Notes: a model not told the origin generated them from the sequence alone. Shown: positions 25,262 through 33,805, counted from the first letter of the stretch. The stretch: 64,000 nucleotides of DNA from Mucilaginibacter polytrichastri (GCF_001911425.1 NZ_MPPL01000001.1:2537466-2601465), one strand, 5' to 3'. A program made the numbers and translations.

Positions 25262-27196
25262 CTAATTATTTTTAATTGAATTAAGCAATGGTAACAGTAA
25301 AAAAAAGTTAAGATCCTTTTCCTGATTTAAATCGTCCAGCTTATCAAAAGGAATAATCTGGTCATGTATTTTTAAAATATCCTTTAATATAAAGCGCTCG
25401 TCTTTATTATCCGGCAGCGGGCCATATTTAAAGTTGAACACTATTTTCTCAGCGCTCCAGCGTTTATGCTCCATTGGGGCCAGCTTTGGGAAAAACAGTT
25501 GTATATTTTGGCGGTTAAGCGGCCAGCATCCCATGCGTTTTAATGATGATACCTTAAAAGCAATTTGGCGGGCGGCATATCTGTTCGAATCCTTTTTACG
25601 GTGCGATAAAACATTCCAGCGTTTTTGGATAGAGAACCGGGCCTTTAATTCACTGTAGTTTGCTGAAGTTTTAGCTGTTAAATATTTAAGTACATAGTCT
25701 TCTATCACTTTTTCATTGATGCTATCCAGCGTCTCGGGCATGGATACGATATCATGCTCTAAAGCCGCAATAACATCAGCAGCATTATTTAAATTATACT
25801 TCTGCTTTAACTCGCCGGCAAACTCATACTTTAAAGCGTAGTAGTAATTAATGATCCTCGAGAGCTTATCTGTCAAAGCCGATTCTTCAATAATGGTATC
25901 ACTGGTACAGGTATCACTAATTAACTTTACCTGGTGGATGTTAAGTTGCTGACTGAATACACTTTTAATGCCGCCTTTGTAATCGTGGTCTGCATCTAAT
26001 AGATTAATGATCTCCGCATCTTCGGGCAGGCAAATCACAACTGGAATCTGTGAAATGCTGAGTGTTTGCGCATAAAAAAACTGTCTTAAATTGGTAGATG
26101 CGGTAAGCAGTGCGGCATCAGAATCACCAAACATATAAGCAATTTTAACCTTGCTTATCTTTTCAATTTCTTTTTTAGACCAGGCAAAGTTTGCGTAAAA
26201 ACTGGTATTTAAAAGCTTTACAGGAACCAGGTCTATGTATTCATTATAAAAAGGATACTTGTAAGCAAAATGACTTACTGCTGTATCGGCGTTCTTATCC
26301 AGCAGATAAATGGTCAAATTGGTCATTGCTGGAGAATGGCTTAAGATGATATTCTCTAACAGGAAGTTTTCTGCTACCTGGTTAAAACCTACTATTGCAA
26401 TTGCCTGTTCTTCTTCTTTTTCGTTATCTGTAACATAAGCATGCGGCGGAAACTGATCGTAGATTTTTCGGGCGGCAAGCTGGTATACATTAAATGTTTC
26501 CAAGTCATAATGCTCATGTTTATTGTTAATATCCAAATAGTCTTTCAACACATTGATATTATCGGTTTTATGAATGTGGACTAACATCTTGGTAACCCGG
26601 CCAGATGGTTTTCCATGCAGATAAGCGATGAGGCTATTAACGAGTTTAATGTTATGCGCATCATCGGCCTCTGCCAAAACACATACAGAAGCATGGCTTA
26701 TGAAAGAGTTTTCAAACTCTGTGTTGATATCCTTTTCGGCCAATACTACCCCACCCTTCTTTTTAATTTCAGAAGAAAAATGATCATCTTTTTTTTCAAT
26801 TACAATTACCTTGTAACCATTTTTAAGCAATTCGAGCGCTATTTTACGGCCAATTTGCGATAATGAAAATACAACGATATGATCCCGGTAGGTTAACCTG
26901 ATTTTAACAACTAAATAAGCCTTGTAAATTTTACTGAATATGAGCGAAAATATACTGACTATAAATACTGCAGCAGCTAAATATGCTGCTATTAAAACCA
27001 ATACATTATCAACTTTGGCGCTTACATGGTGAAAAAAGAAAAGGCCTAATGCCGAATAAGCAGCGCCCCAGAAATTAAACTCGTGCCCTAACTCCTGGTA
27101 ATACCCGGTTATGGCTAATACAAATACGGCTAATACGGCTAATACAACTAATAACGGATGAATTTTTACGGGCTTGACAGAATGGTCGGCGCTCAT
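25262..27196 (-). CDS. TrkA-type Rossmann membrane protein with C-terminal RyR domain
   Basis: A 644-residue protein. N-terminal hydrophobic segments are at about 13-33 and 63-88, with a short intermembrane stretch (FWGAAYSALGLFFFHH, 42-57) where a K-channel pore helix would lie; no TVGYG-like filter is visible. A Rossmann TrkA_N domain follows (DHIVVFSLSQIGRKIALELL, 105-124), then a second one (QAIAIVGFNQVAENFLLENI, about 266-285). Residues about 573-632 (MEHKRWSAEKIVFNFKYGPL, then H..IIPFDKLDDLNQEKD) match the RyR domain, which occurs as repeats in ryanodine receptors and singly in some bacteria. It is probably a ligand-gated inner-membrane protein, a channel or a degenerate derivative. It is the first gene of the five-gene operon and starts 229 bp downstream of the patatin gene. 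Confidence 0.82.
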   Translation of the reverse strand: MSADHSVKPVKIHPLLVVLAVLAVFVLAITGYYQELGHEFNFWGAAYSALGLFFFHHVSAKVDNVLVLIAAYLAAAVFIVSIFSLIFSKIYKAYLVVKIRLTYRDHIVVFSLSQIGRKIALELLKNGYKVIVIEKKDDHFSSEIKKKGGVVLAEKDINTEFENSFISHASVCVLAEADDAHNIKLVNSLIAYLHGKPSGRVTKMLVHIHKTDNINVLKDYLDINNKHEHYDLETFNVYQLAARKIYDQFPPHAYVTDNEKEEEQAIAIVGFNQVAENFLLENIILSHSPAMTNLTIYLLDKNADTAVSHFAYKYPFYNEYIDLVPVKLLNTSFYANFAWSKKEIEKISKVKIAYMFGDSDAALLTASTNLRQFFYAQTLSISQIPVVICLPEDAEIINLLDADHDYKGGIKSVFSQQLNIHQVKLISDTCTSDTIIEESALTDKLSRIINYYYALKYEFAGELKQKYNLNNAADVIAALEHDIVSMPETLDSINEKVIEDYVLKYLTAKTSANYSELKARFSIQKRWNVLSHRKKDSNRYAARQIAFKVSSLKRMGCWPLNRQNIQLFFPKLAPMEHKRWSAEKIVFNFKYGPLPDNKDERFILKDILKIHDQIIPFDKLDDLNQEKDLNFFLLLPLLNSIKNN

Positions 27197-27239
27197 TGCT
27201 TAAGTAATAGATAAATGTGATAATGTTAACAACGTAATG

Positions 27240-27255
27240 GGCACTAAGCAGTGCC
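27240..27255. promoter_or_regulatory. Inverted repeat upstream of TrkA-RyR gene
   Basis: GGCACT and AGTGCC form a perfect 6-bp inverted repeat around AAGC, 44 bp upstream of the start codon at 27196. It could be an operator or a small leader hairpin for the TIR/nSTAND operon. No clear promoter motif was found beside it. Confidence 0.35.
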
Positions 27256-27424
27256 ACAAAAACGGTATTAAGATATGGAAAAAATTACATTTATGTGTTT
27301 AAATACTGTTACAATGGTAGTTTAGAGTCTTTTACCTTTTAGGATAGGCAGATAAAACAAAGGCACAATCCTCTATTTTATACTGAAACGCAATTTTCTT
27401 AGCTATTAATTAGATAACAGATCA

Positions 27425-28246
27425 CTAAATCAAATTTTCACCTTTTTGCTCAAGCAATATCTCTTTAATTTTCTCGTTCCCTTCAATGGTTTTTAAACCT
27501 TCTTCGTACCCAATCATAAAGATTTCCTCTGCTGCTGCGGTATCAAATATGCCATAGCCACCCAATCCATGTGGTTCAATAATTACATCACACAAGCTTT
27601 TATGCACATTGAGGCTCGAGTTGATGGCTATCATTGCGGCCCTGTCAATCAAATTACCAAAAGATTTAATCTCTTTAACTACCGGCAAATGATTGCATGA
27701 CGAGCCGATAATGAGGTCGCAGTTACCTACCAGAGGTTCCACCGGGAAATTATTAAGTATACCACCATCAACATACATGTGGTTATTAATAATGATGGGC
27801 CTGAAAATACCCGGCAAACAACAAGAAGCTAAAATGGCCATATCAAGGTCGCCATCGGTGAAGTATACCAACCTACCTTCGCCCAGGTCAACTGCAGCTA
27901 TAGTAACCTGTGTGTTAAGTTTTTGAAATGAATTATGCGGAATATATTTATCAATTAAAACACGTGCTTTTAATATCGAGATTAAACCTGTACTACCGAG
28001 CGAAGGGCGTAATAACGTTAGCAGTTTGGTATCCCTGATGATTTGTACAATTTCTTTTGGCGCATATCCTGCGGCAAAAAAAGCAGCGGCAATTGCACCC
28101 GCGCTGGTACCGGATATATGAGAAAATTGAATACCATGATCTGTTAATGCCTGTATTACGCCTAAATGCGACACTCCTCTTACCCCGCCTCCGGATAATG
28201 CCAACCCAATTTTCCGGATTTTACTTTGATCTGTACCTGAATTCAT
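27425..28246 (-). CDS. Patatin-like phospholipase
   Basis: A protein of 273 residues from the ATG at 28246; the frame extends to a TTG at 28285, but the ATG start (MNSGTDQSKIRKIGLALSGG) fits the family better. The oxyanion loop GGGVRG, nucleophile elbow GTSAG (ISGTSAGAIAAAFF) and catalytic Asp motif DGG (MYVDGGILNNFPV) are all present, so it should be an active Ser-Asp lipid acyl hydrolase. There is no signal peptide, so it is cytoplasmic. It stands 228 bp upstream of the TrkA-RyR/TIR/nSTAND operon on the same strand. Patatins serve as membrane-degrading effectors in several bacterial defence systems but also as housekeeping lipases, so membership in the neighbouring system is only suggested by position. 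Confidence 0.9.
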   Translation of the reverse strand: MNSGTDQSKIRKIGLALSGGGVRGVSHLGVIQALTDHGIQFSHISGTSAGAIAAAFFAAGYAPKEIVQIIRDTKLLTLLRPSLGSTGLISILKARVLIDKYIPHNSFQKLNTQVTIAAVDLGEGRLVYFTDGDLDMAILASCCLPGIFRPIIINNHMYVDGGILNNFPVEPLVGNCDLIIGSSCNHLPVVKEIKSFGNLIDRAAMIAINSSLNVHKSLCDVIIEPHGLGGYGIFDTAAAEEIFMIGYEEGLKTIEGNEKIKEILLEQKGENLI

Positions 28247-28353
28247 TAGCTTATTTATAATTTGAAGATATGACTTAAATACCAACGCTAAAGTTTAAAT
28301 TAATAAAAGGCATCGGGATTTAAGCTTCTATAAATTTACAAATTAGATAATAA

Positions 28354-28366
28354 CTGCTTTAAGCAG
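28354..28366. promoter_or_regulatory. Palindrome in patatin/HAD divergent gap
   Basis: CTGCTT and AAGCAG form a perfect inverted repeat with a single-base centre, between the divergent patatin and HAD genes. It is a plausible operator for the patatin side. No regulator gene is adjacent. Confidence 0.3.
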
Positions 28367-28450
28367 GCAACATCTTACGGCATGGTGATATCACATCTAT
28401 TTTTAATACGTATAGTTGCGTCAAGAAAAACCCGGAGCAAGAATAACTTG

Positions 28451-28480
28451 TTGTTAATCTTATACGGAATTGATACTTTG
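28451..28480 (+). promoter_or_regulatory. Probable promoter of HAD phosphatase gene
   Basis: TTG at 28451-28453, a 20-bp spacer and TACTTTG at 28474-28480 resemble TTG-N20-TAnnTTTG with one base missing in the -7 box. The ATG follows 30 bp later. Confidence 0.4.
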
Positions 28481-28509
28481 CTCCGAACCTTAAATATTAA
28501 ACAACACTT

Positions 28510-29283
28510 ATGAAACAAGGACTTTTAATTGATATGGATGGCGTTATTTACAGCGGCGAAGAGATGATATTTGGTGCTGATAAATTTATAAAACACCTTC
28601 TTGATAACGATATACCTTTTGCCTTTATGACTAACAACAGCCAGCGCACAAGCCTGGAGGTGGTGAGAAAGCTGAAACGGCTTGGCATTACTGTAGAAAC
28701 CAAACATGTTTATACCAGCGCTATGGCAACCGGCAAGTTTTTGGGCGATCAGAGCCCTAACGGAACAGCCTATGTGCTGGGCGAAGGTGGTTTATTAACC
28801 AGCCTGCACGAAAACGGCATAACCCTGGTGGATAGTGACCCCGAGTTTGTAGTGCTGGGCGAAGGCCGCAACTTTACTTTAGAAATGGTACAGCGCGCTG
28901 TAGATATGATATTGGCAGGTGCCAAGTTTATTACCACCAACCGCGACCCATCACCCAAAAAACCGGGATGGAACAACCTGGGCATTGCAGCTACCACAGC
29001 CATGATTGAAGAAGCAACCGGCCGTAAAGCATTTGTAACCGGCAAACCCAGCCCTGTAATGATGCGTTCGGCACGTAAGTTTCTGGGGTTGGAAACAGCC
29101 GAAACCACCGTTATTGGCGATACCATGGAAACCGACATACAAGGAGGCGTACAAATGGGTTACAAAACTATCCTGGTACTCTCTGGCATAAGCGACCAAA
29201 ACCAGCTGAGCCATTATGCTTTTAAGCCCGATATGGTGGCTGGTTCGGTCGATAAAATCACTTTCCCTTTAAAATGGTGGTAA
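28510..29283 (+). CDS. HAD-superfamily IIA phosphatase, NagD-like
   Basis: A 257-residue cytoplasmic enzyme. Motif I is LLIDMDGVIY with nucleophile Asp8 and Asp10; motif II is FMTNNSQRT; the C2-type cap lies between about residues 60 and 180; the Lys motif is TGKPSP; motif III is VIGDTMETDIQGG. This arrangement defines the NagD/PGP-like class IIA HADs, which dephosphorylate small molecules such as nucleotides or sugar phosphates. The real substrate cannot be told. It is a single-gene unit, divergent from patatin and followed by a strong hairpin terminator. Confidence 0.92.
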   Translation: MKQGLLIDMDGVIYSGEEMIFGADKFIKHLLDNDIPFAFMTNNSQRTSLEVVRKLKRLGITVETKHVYTSAMATGKFLGDQSPNGTAYVLGEGGLLTSLHENGITLVDSDPEFVVLGEGRNFTLEMVQRAVDMILAGAKFITTNRDPSPKKPGWNNLGIAATTAMIEEATGRKAFVTGKPSPVMMRSARKFLGLETAETTVIGDTMETDIQGGVQMGYKTILVLSGISDQNQLSHYAFKPDMVAGSVDKITFPLKWW

Positions 29284-29320
29284 TTTAGAATCAAGAGACA
29301 AGAATCAAGACTTTGTTATA

Positions 29321-29355
29321 ATACGTAAGGCTACCTTTTGGGTAGCCTTACGTAT
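29321..29355. terminator. Bidirectional terminator between HAD and SGNH genes
   Basis: A perfect 15-bp stem (left arm starting ATACGTAAGG, right arm ending CCTTACGTAT) encloses a 5-nt loop. It lies between convergent genes and is flanked by T-rich sequence, so it can serve both strands. Confidence 0.85.
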
Positions 29356-29415
29356 TTATATTATTTCATTAATCTGTATCATGTAGTTAATGACTACCGA
29401 CCCATAAACTAAAAA

Positions 29416-30747
29416 CTACGGAAACTTAACGCCCCTGTAATTAGCCACATTGGCCAATGGGATGTTAGAACCATATTGGGTATTGATGGCTTTGATAAAC
29501 TCATTAGCAACTACAGAATATCCTCTTGGCGTTAAATGTACGCCATCCAGCGAGAAGATCCCGCCGCTGATGTAGGCAGAGCTCAGGCTCACCCCGTCTA
29601 CCACCAAACCATGCGCCTTTAAATTGTTTAAAAAGGTATACATATCATTCACTGCTATGTTTTTTGAGGCCGCTACCGATTTTATGGTATTGTTGTAAGC
29701 AATTACATAATCTTTGGTTAAGGCTACTTCATTCGCATCCAGTACATACTGGTTCTCTATCGGGCTGTAGGGGGTTAAGCCATAAGGCAGCATACCGGCA
29801 GGGGTAGATACCAAAGTACCGATCTTTGCTGTCGGGAAGGTCAGCACGATCAGGTCATTTGCCGTAGCAGGCCTGGCGGCATAGGTAGTGCCTGCTGCCG
29901 TGGCATCGCTTTTGGCATTGATAAACAAAGCCTGCACCGCTGGGTTGGCTTTTTGCACACCGGCAAGGATGGCAGCCACAGTTACCGTGTTAAAGTATGG
30001 GATCGACGTTACATCGGGGATGGTAGCCACCACGCCTTTCTGTCCGCTGGCAGTTAGTTTGGTCATTACGGCACTGTACAGGGCAGCGAAAGTACCTTTA
30101 TCGGTCAGCAAATCACCTGCACCACCCGAGGTGGCATAACCCAGCGCATCATTATTACCCAGCCAGTTTGAGAAAAAAGTAAAAGGCTTGGCTGTGATGA
30201 AATCCAGGTATGCGGTATTGTGGGTGCCTTCGGCTCCGGTAAGCAGTCTTTCGTAAAAACCGTTGAGGTTGCCATAGCTGGCTAAGGTTACGTGTAGTAG
30301 TTTAATACCCGGTACACCATAGTTGTTTAAATCGGTACCTGTGTATTTGGCATACGTAATTACATTACCAAAGCCGGGGATAGCCGTTTGCCCGGTTACC
30401 GCTAAATTGGTGGTTACCGATGCCGTGATCGGCGAGCCGGTGGCGGTAAAGCCGGTTAATTGTAAATAACCCGAGCCGTTAGCCTGGGCATCTGCAAACA
30501 AAGGCTGGGTGAAGCTACCGCCACCTACCGATGCCATTTGTTTGGCAATGATAGATGGGTAAGAGTTTTGCTGCCCTTCCAGGTACAGGCCGCCATCGGC
30601 ATAACCTGCCGTCAGCGAGTTGCCTACCGAAATGTATCTCGAAAAATCGGCCGAGCCGTGGCTTGGCGCCGGTGTTTGTACGCTGGGTTTACAGGCATAA
30701 AGGCCGGTAAGCAGCAGTATATATAAGTATAGTTTAAAGTTTTTCAT
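29416..30747 (-). CDS. SGNH/GDSL-type esterase-like lipoprotein
   Basis: A 443-residue lipoprotein (LTGLYAC, Cys19). Block I is ISVGNSLTAGY with the likely nucleophile Ser44, an Asn replacing Asp of GDSL. The SNWLGNNDALGY motif (about residues 190-200) supplies the Asn of block III, and block V is DGVHLTPRGY with Asp401 and His404. It is therefore a plausible outer-membrane-attached lipase or esterase, longer than the 200-residue core of the family. It starts 19 bp after the FadL-like gene stop and is surely co-transcribed with it. The pair may release fatty acids from lipids or esters and take them up. Confidence 0.87.
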   Translation of the reverse strand: MKNFKLYLYILLLTGLYACKPSVQTPAPSHGSADFSRYISVGNSLTAGYADGGLYLEGQQNSYPSIIAKQMASVGGGSFTQPLFADAQANGSGYLQLTGFTATGSPITASVTTNLAVTGQTAIPGFGNVITYAKYTGTDLNNYGVPGIKLLHVTLASYGNLNGFYERLLTGAEGTHNTAYLDFITAKPFTFFSNWLGNNDALGYATSGGAGDLLTDKGTFAALYSAVMTKLTASGQKGVVATIPDVTSIPYFNTVTVAAILAGVQKANPAVQALFINAKSDATAAGTTYAARPATANDLIVLTFPTAKIGTLVSTPAGMLPYGLTPYSPIENQYVLDANEVALTKDYVIAYNNTIKSVAASKNIAVNDMYTFLNNLKAHGLVVDGVSLSSAYISGGIFSLDGVHLTPRGYSVVANEFIKAINTQYGSNIPLANVANYRGVKFP

Positions 30748-30766
30748 CTAATTAAATAATAAGGGT

Positions 30767-31990
30767 TTACCAATGATAAGCTAATGATACGCCGGGGATA
30801 TAAACATGTGTTTTAAACGTACCCGATAGTTGCGATTCGATATTGGTTTGGGTACGCGACAGGAGTTTCTCATACTCGAATGATACATCCAGATCTAAAC
30901 GACTGGCCAGTTTATAGCCCAGGCCACCGGTAAAATAATAACGGTTAGCATCCGGTGCTTCGGGTGTTACATAACCATCTAAAACGGCGGTTGTGGCATA
31001 ACCACCACCGGCACGTAAAAACAGCTTATCAGAAGCGGCATATTGCGCACCGCCTCTTAAACTTACCGCATCCTTATAATTGCGGGGCGAGTAGGTATCC
31101 TGTAAGGTTGCGGTATTCTGCGCATAATCAAAGGCCAATACTTTATATACACTCCAATGCACATAATTTACATCGGCTGCCAGGGTCCACCTTTTAGACG
31201 GATAAAAACCAAAGCCTAAAGAGGTTGTTGACGGCAGCGGGATACTAGCTGTAAAAGTATTGGGCTGCGGGAAATTTGCTGCCAGTGATGGCGCTACACC
31301 AAAAATGGCGTTGCCATTTTTAATGGTGGTATTCACCTTAGAGCGGTAATCGATACCAACCGTTATACCCGATTCTGTTTTGAAAAAGATACCGGCATTC
31401 CAGCCATAGCCATGGCCGGTGCCTTTCAGGCGGGCCTGGCCGTCGTTGCCGTTCGCATCGGATACCGGGATGGCCCTGGTTAAATCCACGCTGCCTATAT
31501 TGTATACAAAACCACCGCCGATGCTTACAAAGTCGGCCAGCTTGATACTTAAGGTAGGTTGGATGTAAATGGCTTTCAGGTTAAGGCTTTCCAACGCGTA
31601 CTTTCCCTGCCACTGGTTGCCCCAGTCGGTTAAACCGCCAAAGGGTGTGTATACACCTACACCAAATTTCCACCAGTTGCTTTTAGGGCCCCATACCGCG
31701 TAAAAGCTAAATGGTGTTGCAATTTTGTTTTTGGTGTAAAACTGGTCGTTGCTGCCCGAGGGATTAAAAACCGATTTGAAAATTAACGGGCTTATCCCAC
31801 CCTGGATATAGTTTTGGGGCAGCATGGCCATGGCCCCCGGATTGAAAAATACAGAGGCACCATCTTGTAATAACCCCGTGCCGGTATGCCCCATACCGAT
31901 CTGTTTCTGGCCCTCTAAATTGACCTGGAAGCCTTGTGCAAACGAAAGTGCAGGCAGGCATGCCAGCAGCACTAGTAATAGTTTTCTCAT
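30767..31990 (-). CDS. OmpP1/FadL-family outer-membrane transporter
   Basis: A 407-residue protein with a signal peptide ending LSFA-Q (residue 18). The mature N-terminus (GFQVNLEGQKQIGMGHTGTG, then DGASVFFNPGAMAMLP) is the FadL hatch region with the NPA-like motif, and the rest is an amphipathic beta barrel ending in an aromatic strand (GVSLAYHW). FadL proteins pass long-chain fatty acids or other hydrophobic molecules through the outer membrane. It leads a two-gene operon with the SGNH lipoprotein and is divergent from an AraC regulator. Together with the beta-oxidation cluster 2 kb to the right, this supports a role in fatty-acid uptake. Confidence 0.92.
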   Translation of the reverse strand: MRKLLLVLLACLPALSFAQGFQVNLEGQKQIGMGHTGTGLLQDGASVFFNPGAMAMLPQNYIQGGISPLIFKSVFNPSGSNDQFYTKNKIATPFSFYAVWGPKSNWWKFGVGVYTPFGGLTDWGNQWQGKYALESLNLKAIYIQPTLSIKLADFVSIGGGFVYNIGSVDLTRAIPVSDANGNDGQARLKGTGHGYGWNAGIFFKTESGITVGIDYRSKVNTTIKNGNAIFGVAPSLAANFPQPNTFTASIPLPSTTSLGFGFYPSKRWTLAADVNYVHWSVYKVLAFDYAQNTATLQDTYSPRNYKDAVSLRGGAQYAASDKLFLRAGGGYATTAVLDGYVTPEAPDANRYYFTGGLGYKLASRLDLDVSFEYEKLLSRTQTNIESQLSGTFKTHVYIPGVSLAYHW

Positions 31991-32412
31991 AATAAATTGG
32001 TTAGGCTATTTGTTGCTTATAATTGGTTTTTGTAGCAAACAACGCTTCAGATAAAATTAGGTTCATTAAACATCAAAAAAAGGGTCGTACTGCGGAGATA
32101 TTAGTCAAAAAGTCGGAATTTGGAAATATAGGGTATAAAATGACCATTGGACAAATTATTTAGGCATCTAACATGCCAATACTTTAAAGTCAGATCACTG
32201 ACGACAAGTTGTTACCAATATGACTTTAAAGTACGAAAAAGTGGAACATATTATGAATAAAAATATCATTGCAAAATTCTAATAGTCAATTATTTACATA
32301 ATAAAATATAGTAACTCAATGACTTTTAAGTCTGCAATATGGAACAGGTGGAACATGTGGAAAGTTCCACCAATCTGCAATTCCATTTTTCGGAAATTCG
32401 GCAGAATTAAAT
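31991..32412. other. 422-bp divergent regulatory region between fadL-like and araC-like genes
   Basis: This non-coding, AT-rich region contains three copies of a TGACTTTAAAGT-type motif (listed separately), a small inverted repeat GTCAG-ATCA-CTGAC at 32189-32202, TGGAACAT at 32242 and 32349, and an 8-bp inverted repeat GGTGGAAC/GTTCCACC at 32347-32371 just before the AraC start. I did not find full promoter matches on either strand. Confidence 0.6.
32181..32331. promoter_or_regulatory. Three copies of TGACTTTAAAGT-type palindromic motif
   Basis: The motif is on the minus strand at 32181-32192 and on the plus strand at 32221-32232 (exact), and appears with one change (TGACTTTTAAGT) at 32320-32331. 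The ACTTTAAAGT core is a perfect palindrome. The first two centres are 42 bp apart, four helical turns. Position between a regulator and its divergent neighbour suggests binding sites, most simply for the AraC-family protein. Confidence 0.5.
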
Positions 32413-33333
32413 ATGTTTGGCTATCTTAAACCCGCTACCATATATATGAGTAAAAAAATCGCCCAGTTAAGTTTCCCCAAATTTGTTGATCTGTATGCAG
32501 ACAAGTCCATAGGCACCGATTTTTTTATCACCGAAGAAAAACATCTTCTCGCACTAAGTGAGTATCCTTATCGTTCCGAAGGCTATATTATCGGTATCTG
32601 TACTCGCGGTACGGCCAAAGTAGAAGTGAACCTGCAGATTTATGATGCCAAGCCCGATGCCATGCTGTTGGCTACCCCCTTCCATATTTTACGGATCTAT
32701 GATAGCAGCGAGGATTTTTTATGCCGTTTTGTAGTTTTCTCCAAATCGTTTCTAGCAGAGAATAATATTAACAGCCATTTTCTAGAATCATTCAGTTTCT
32801 TTAAAACCGCATCAACCCCTGTTATTTATACCGAGCCCGAAAGCGGCAAAGTAATGCGCGAAGTTTTCGAGCTCATTAAACAAAAGTTGCAACGCGAAGA
32901 ACACCCCTACCGTACCGAGATTTGCCGCAGCCTGCTTAGCACACTTTTGTACGAGGTAGCCGCTGTTTACGAGCACGAACGCGTGATCATCAAAAACAAA
33001 CAAACCCGCAAGCAAGAGTTGAACATGCTGTTCCAAAACCTGGTTTTCCGCCAGTATAAGGAACACCGCAACGTACAGTATTATGCCGACGAACTTTGTG
33101 TATCGCCCAAACACCTTACCGAAACTATTAAAGAAGCAACGGGCAAAACTGCCGGCGAATGGATTGACGATGCAGTAGTTTTAGAAGCCAAAGTGCTGCT
33201 CCGCAGTCACGAAGTAAGCATTGCCCAGGTTGCAGATGAAATCCATTTCCCCGATCAATCTTCTTTTGGCAAGTATTTTAAAAAGCAGACAGGGTTTTCG
33301 CCTTCGGAGTATCGGGTTAAAGCGAGTAGTTAA
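32413..33333 (+). CDS. AraC-family transcriptional regulator
   Basis: A protein of up to 306 residues; the ATG at 32446 (MSKKIAQLSF) is an equally good start. The N-terminal half is a cupin-like sensing domain (YIIGICTRGTAKVEVNLQIY). The C-terminal about 100 residues form two helix-turn-helix units (YYADELCVSPKHLTETIKEA and VSIAQVADEIHFPDQSSFGK) ending in the family signature YFKKQTGFSPSEYR. The regulator probably controls the divergent FadL/SGNH operon and itself through the repeated palindromes in between. The ligand is unknown. Confidence 0.92.
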   Translation: MFGYLKPATIYMSKKIAQLSFPKFVDLYADKSIGTDFFITEEKHLLALSEYPYRSEGYIIGICTRGTAKVEVNLQIYDAKPDAMLLATPFHILRIYDSSEDFLCRFVVFSKSFLAENNINSHFLESFSFFKTASTPVIYTEPESGKVMREVFELIKQKLQREEHPYRTEICRSLLSTLLYEVAAVYEHERVIIKNKQTRKQELNMLFQNLVFRQYKEHRNVQYYADELCVSPKHLTETIKEATGKTAGEWIDDAVVLEAKVLLRSHEVSIAQVADEIHFPDQSSFGKYFKKQTGFSPSEYRVKASS

Positions 33334-33374
33334 CTTGGTTGTCTGTTATTGGTCAGTTCAGCATATGTAGATAC

Positions 33375-33392
33375 GAGCTACAAGCTCGCACC
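33375..33392 (+). repeat. Short dispersed repeat, copy 1
   Basis: GAGCTACAAGCTCGCACC matches 17 of 18 bases of 33872-33889 (GAGCAACAAGCTCGCACC). The two copies flank the small orphan gene at 33461. This copy contains a 5-bp inverted repeat, GAGCT/AGCTC. Confidence 0.5.
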
Positions 33393-33460
33393 CGTATTTG
33401 AAAAATTAATTAAAAAGAATAATTAACGATGCTCGAACTACTCATCCAGAATGTATAGAA

Positions 33461-33805
33461 ATGATGAAAAATATATTCAATCTCCAATTTGTTCAATCTA
33501 TTATATGGATTAATAATTTCGATTTACATAAAAATCTATGTAGTGTAGATGTAGTCTGCATTGAAAACAATTCGGAAGTTGCTTACAAGCTCGAATTATC
33601 TCATATAGTTTATCACTCTTTTCGACAAGAAAGTAACATTGAAGAATTTGAAGTTATTGAAACAGTAATTGAAGATTTTAATAATTGTGAATATGTAAAG
33701 TTTATGTGGTCTTCAAAATGGTCTGATTTTAAAATTATTAGATTTCATAGTGGTATCCATCACTTAATAATAGGATTCGGAAGCTACAGAATTTTTCGAA
33801 CTTAA
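33461..33805 (+). CDS. Small hypothetical protein, AT-rich orphan
   Basis: A 114-residue predicted protein (ATG at 33461 or 33464) without signal peptide, membrane helix or motif I recognise. It is rich in Ile, Asn, Glu and aromatic residues (VIEDFNNCEYVKFMWSSKWS), and its codon usage is more AT-rich than the neighbours. It is followed 15 bp later by a hairpin terminator and is flanked by two 18-bp imperfect repeats. These traits suggest a recently acquired small gene. It could be an immunity-type or decayed element, but no function can be assigned. Confidence 0.5.
   Translation: MMKNIFNLQFVQSIIWINNFDLHKNLCSVDVVCIENNSEVAYKLELSHIVYHSFRQESNIEEFEVIETVIEDFNNCEYVKFMWSSKWSDFKIIRFHSGIHHLIIGFGSYRIFRT

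Noticed and set aside
27120..27155. Tandem GGCTAATAC-like repeats near the start of the TrkA-RyR gene
   Set aside because: They encode the Leu-Ala-Val membrane helix; repetition follows from amino-acid composition, so it is not a regulatory or CRISPR-like repeat.
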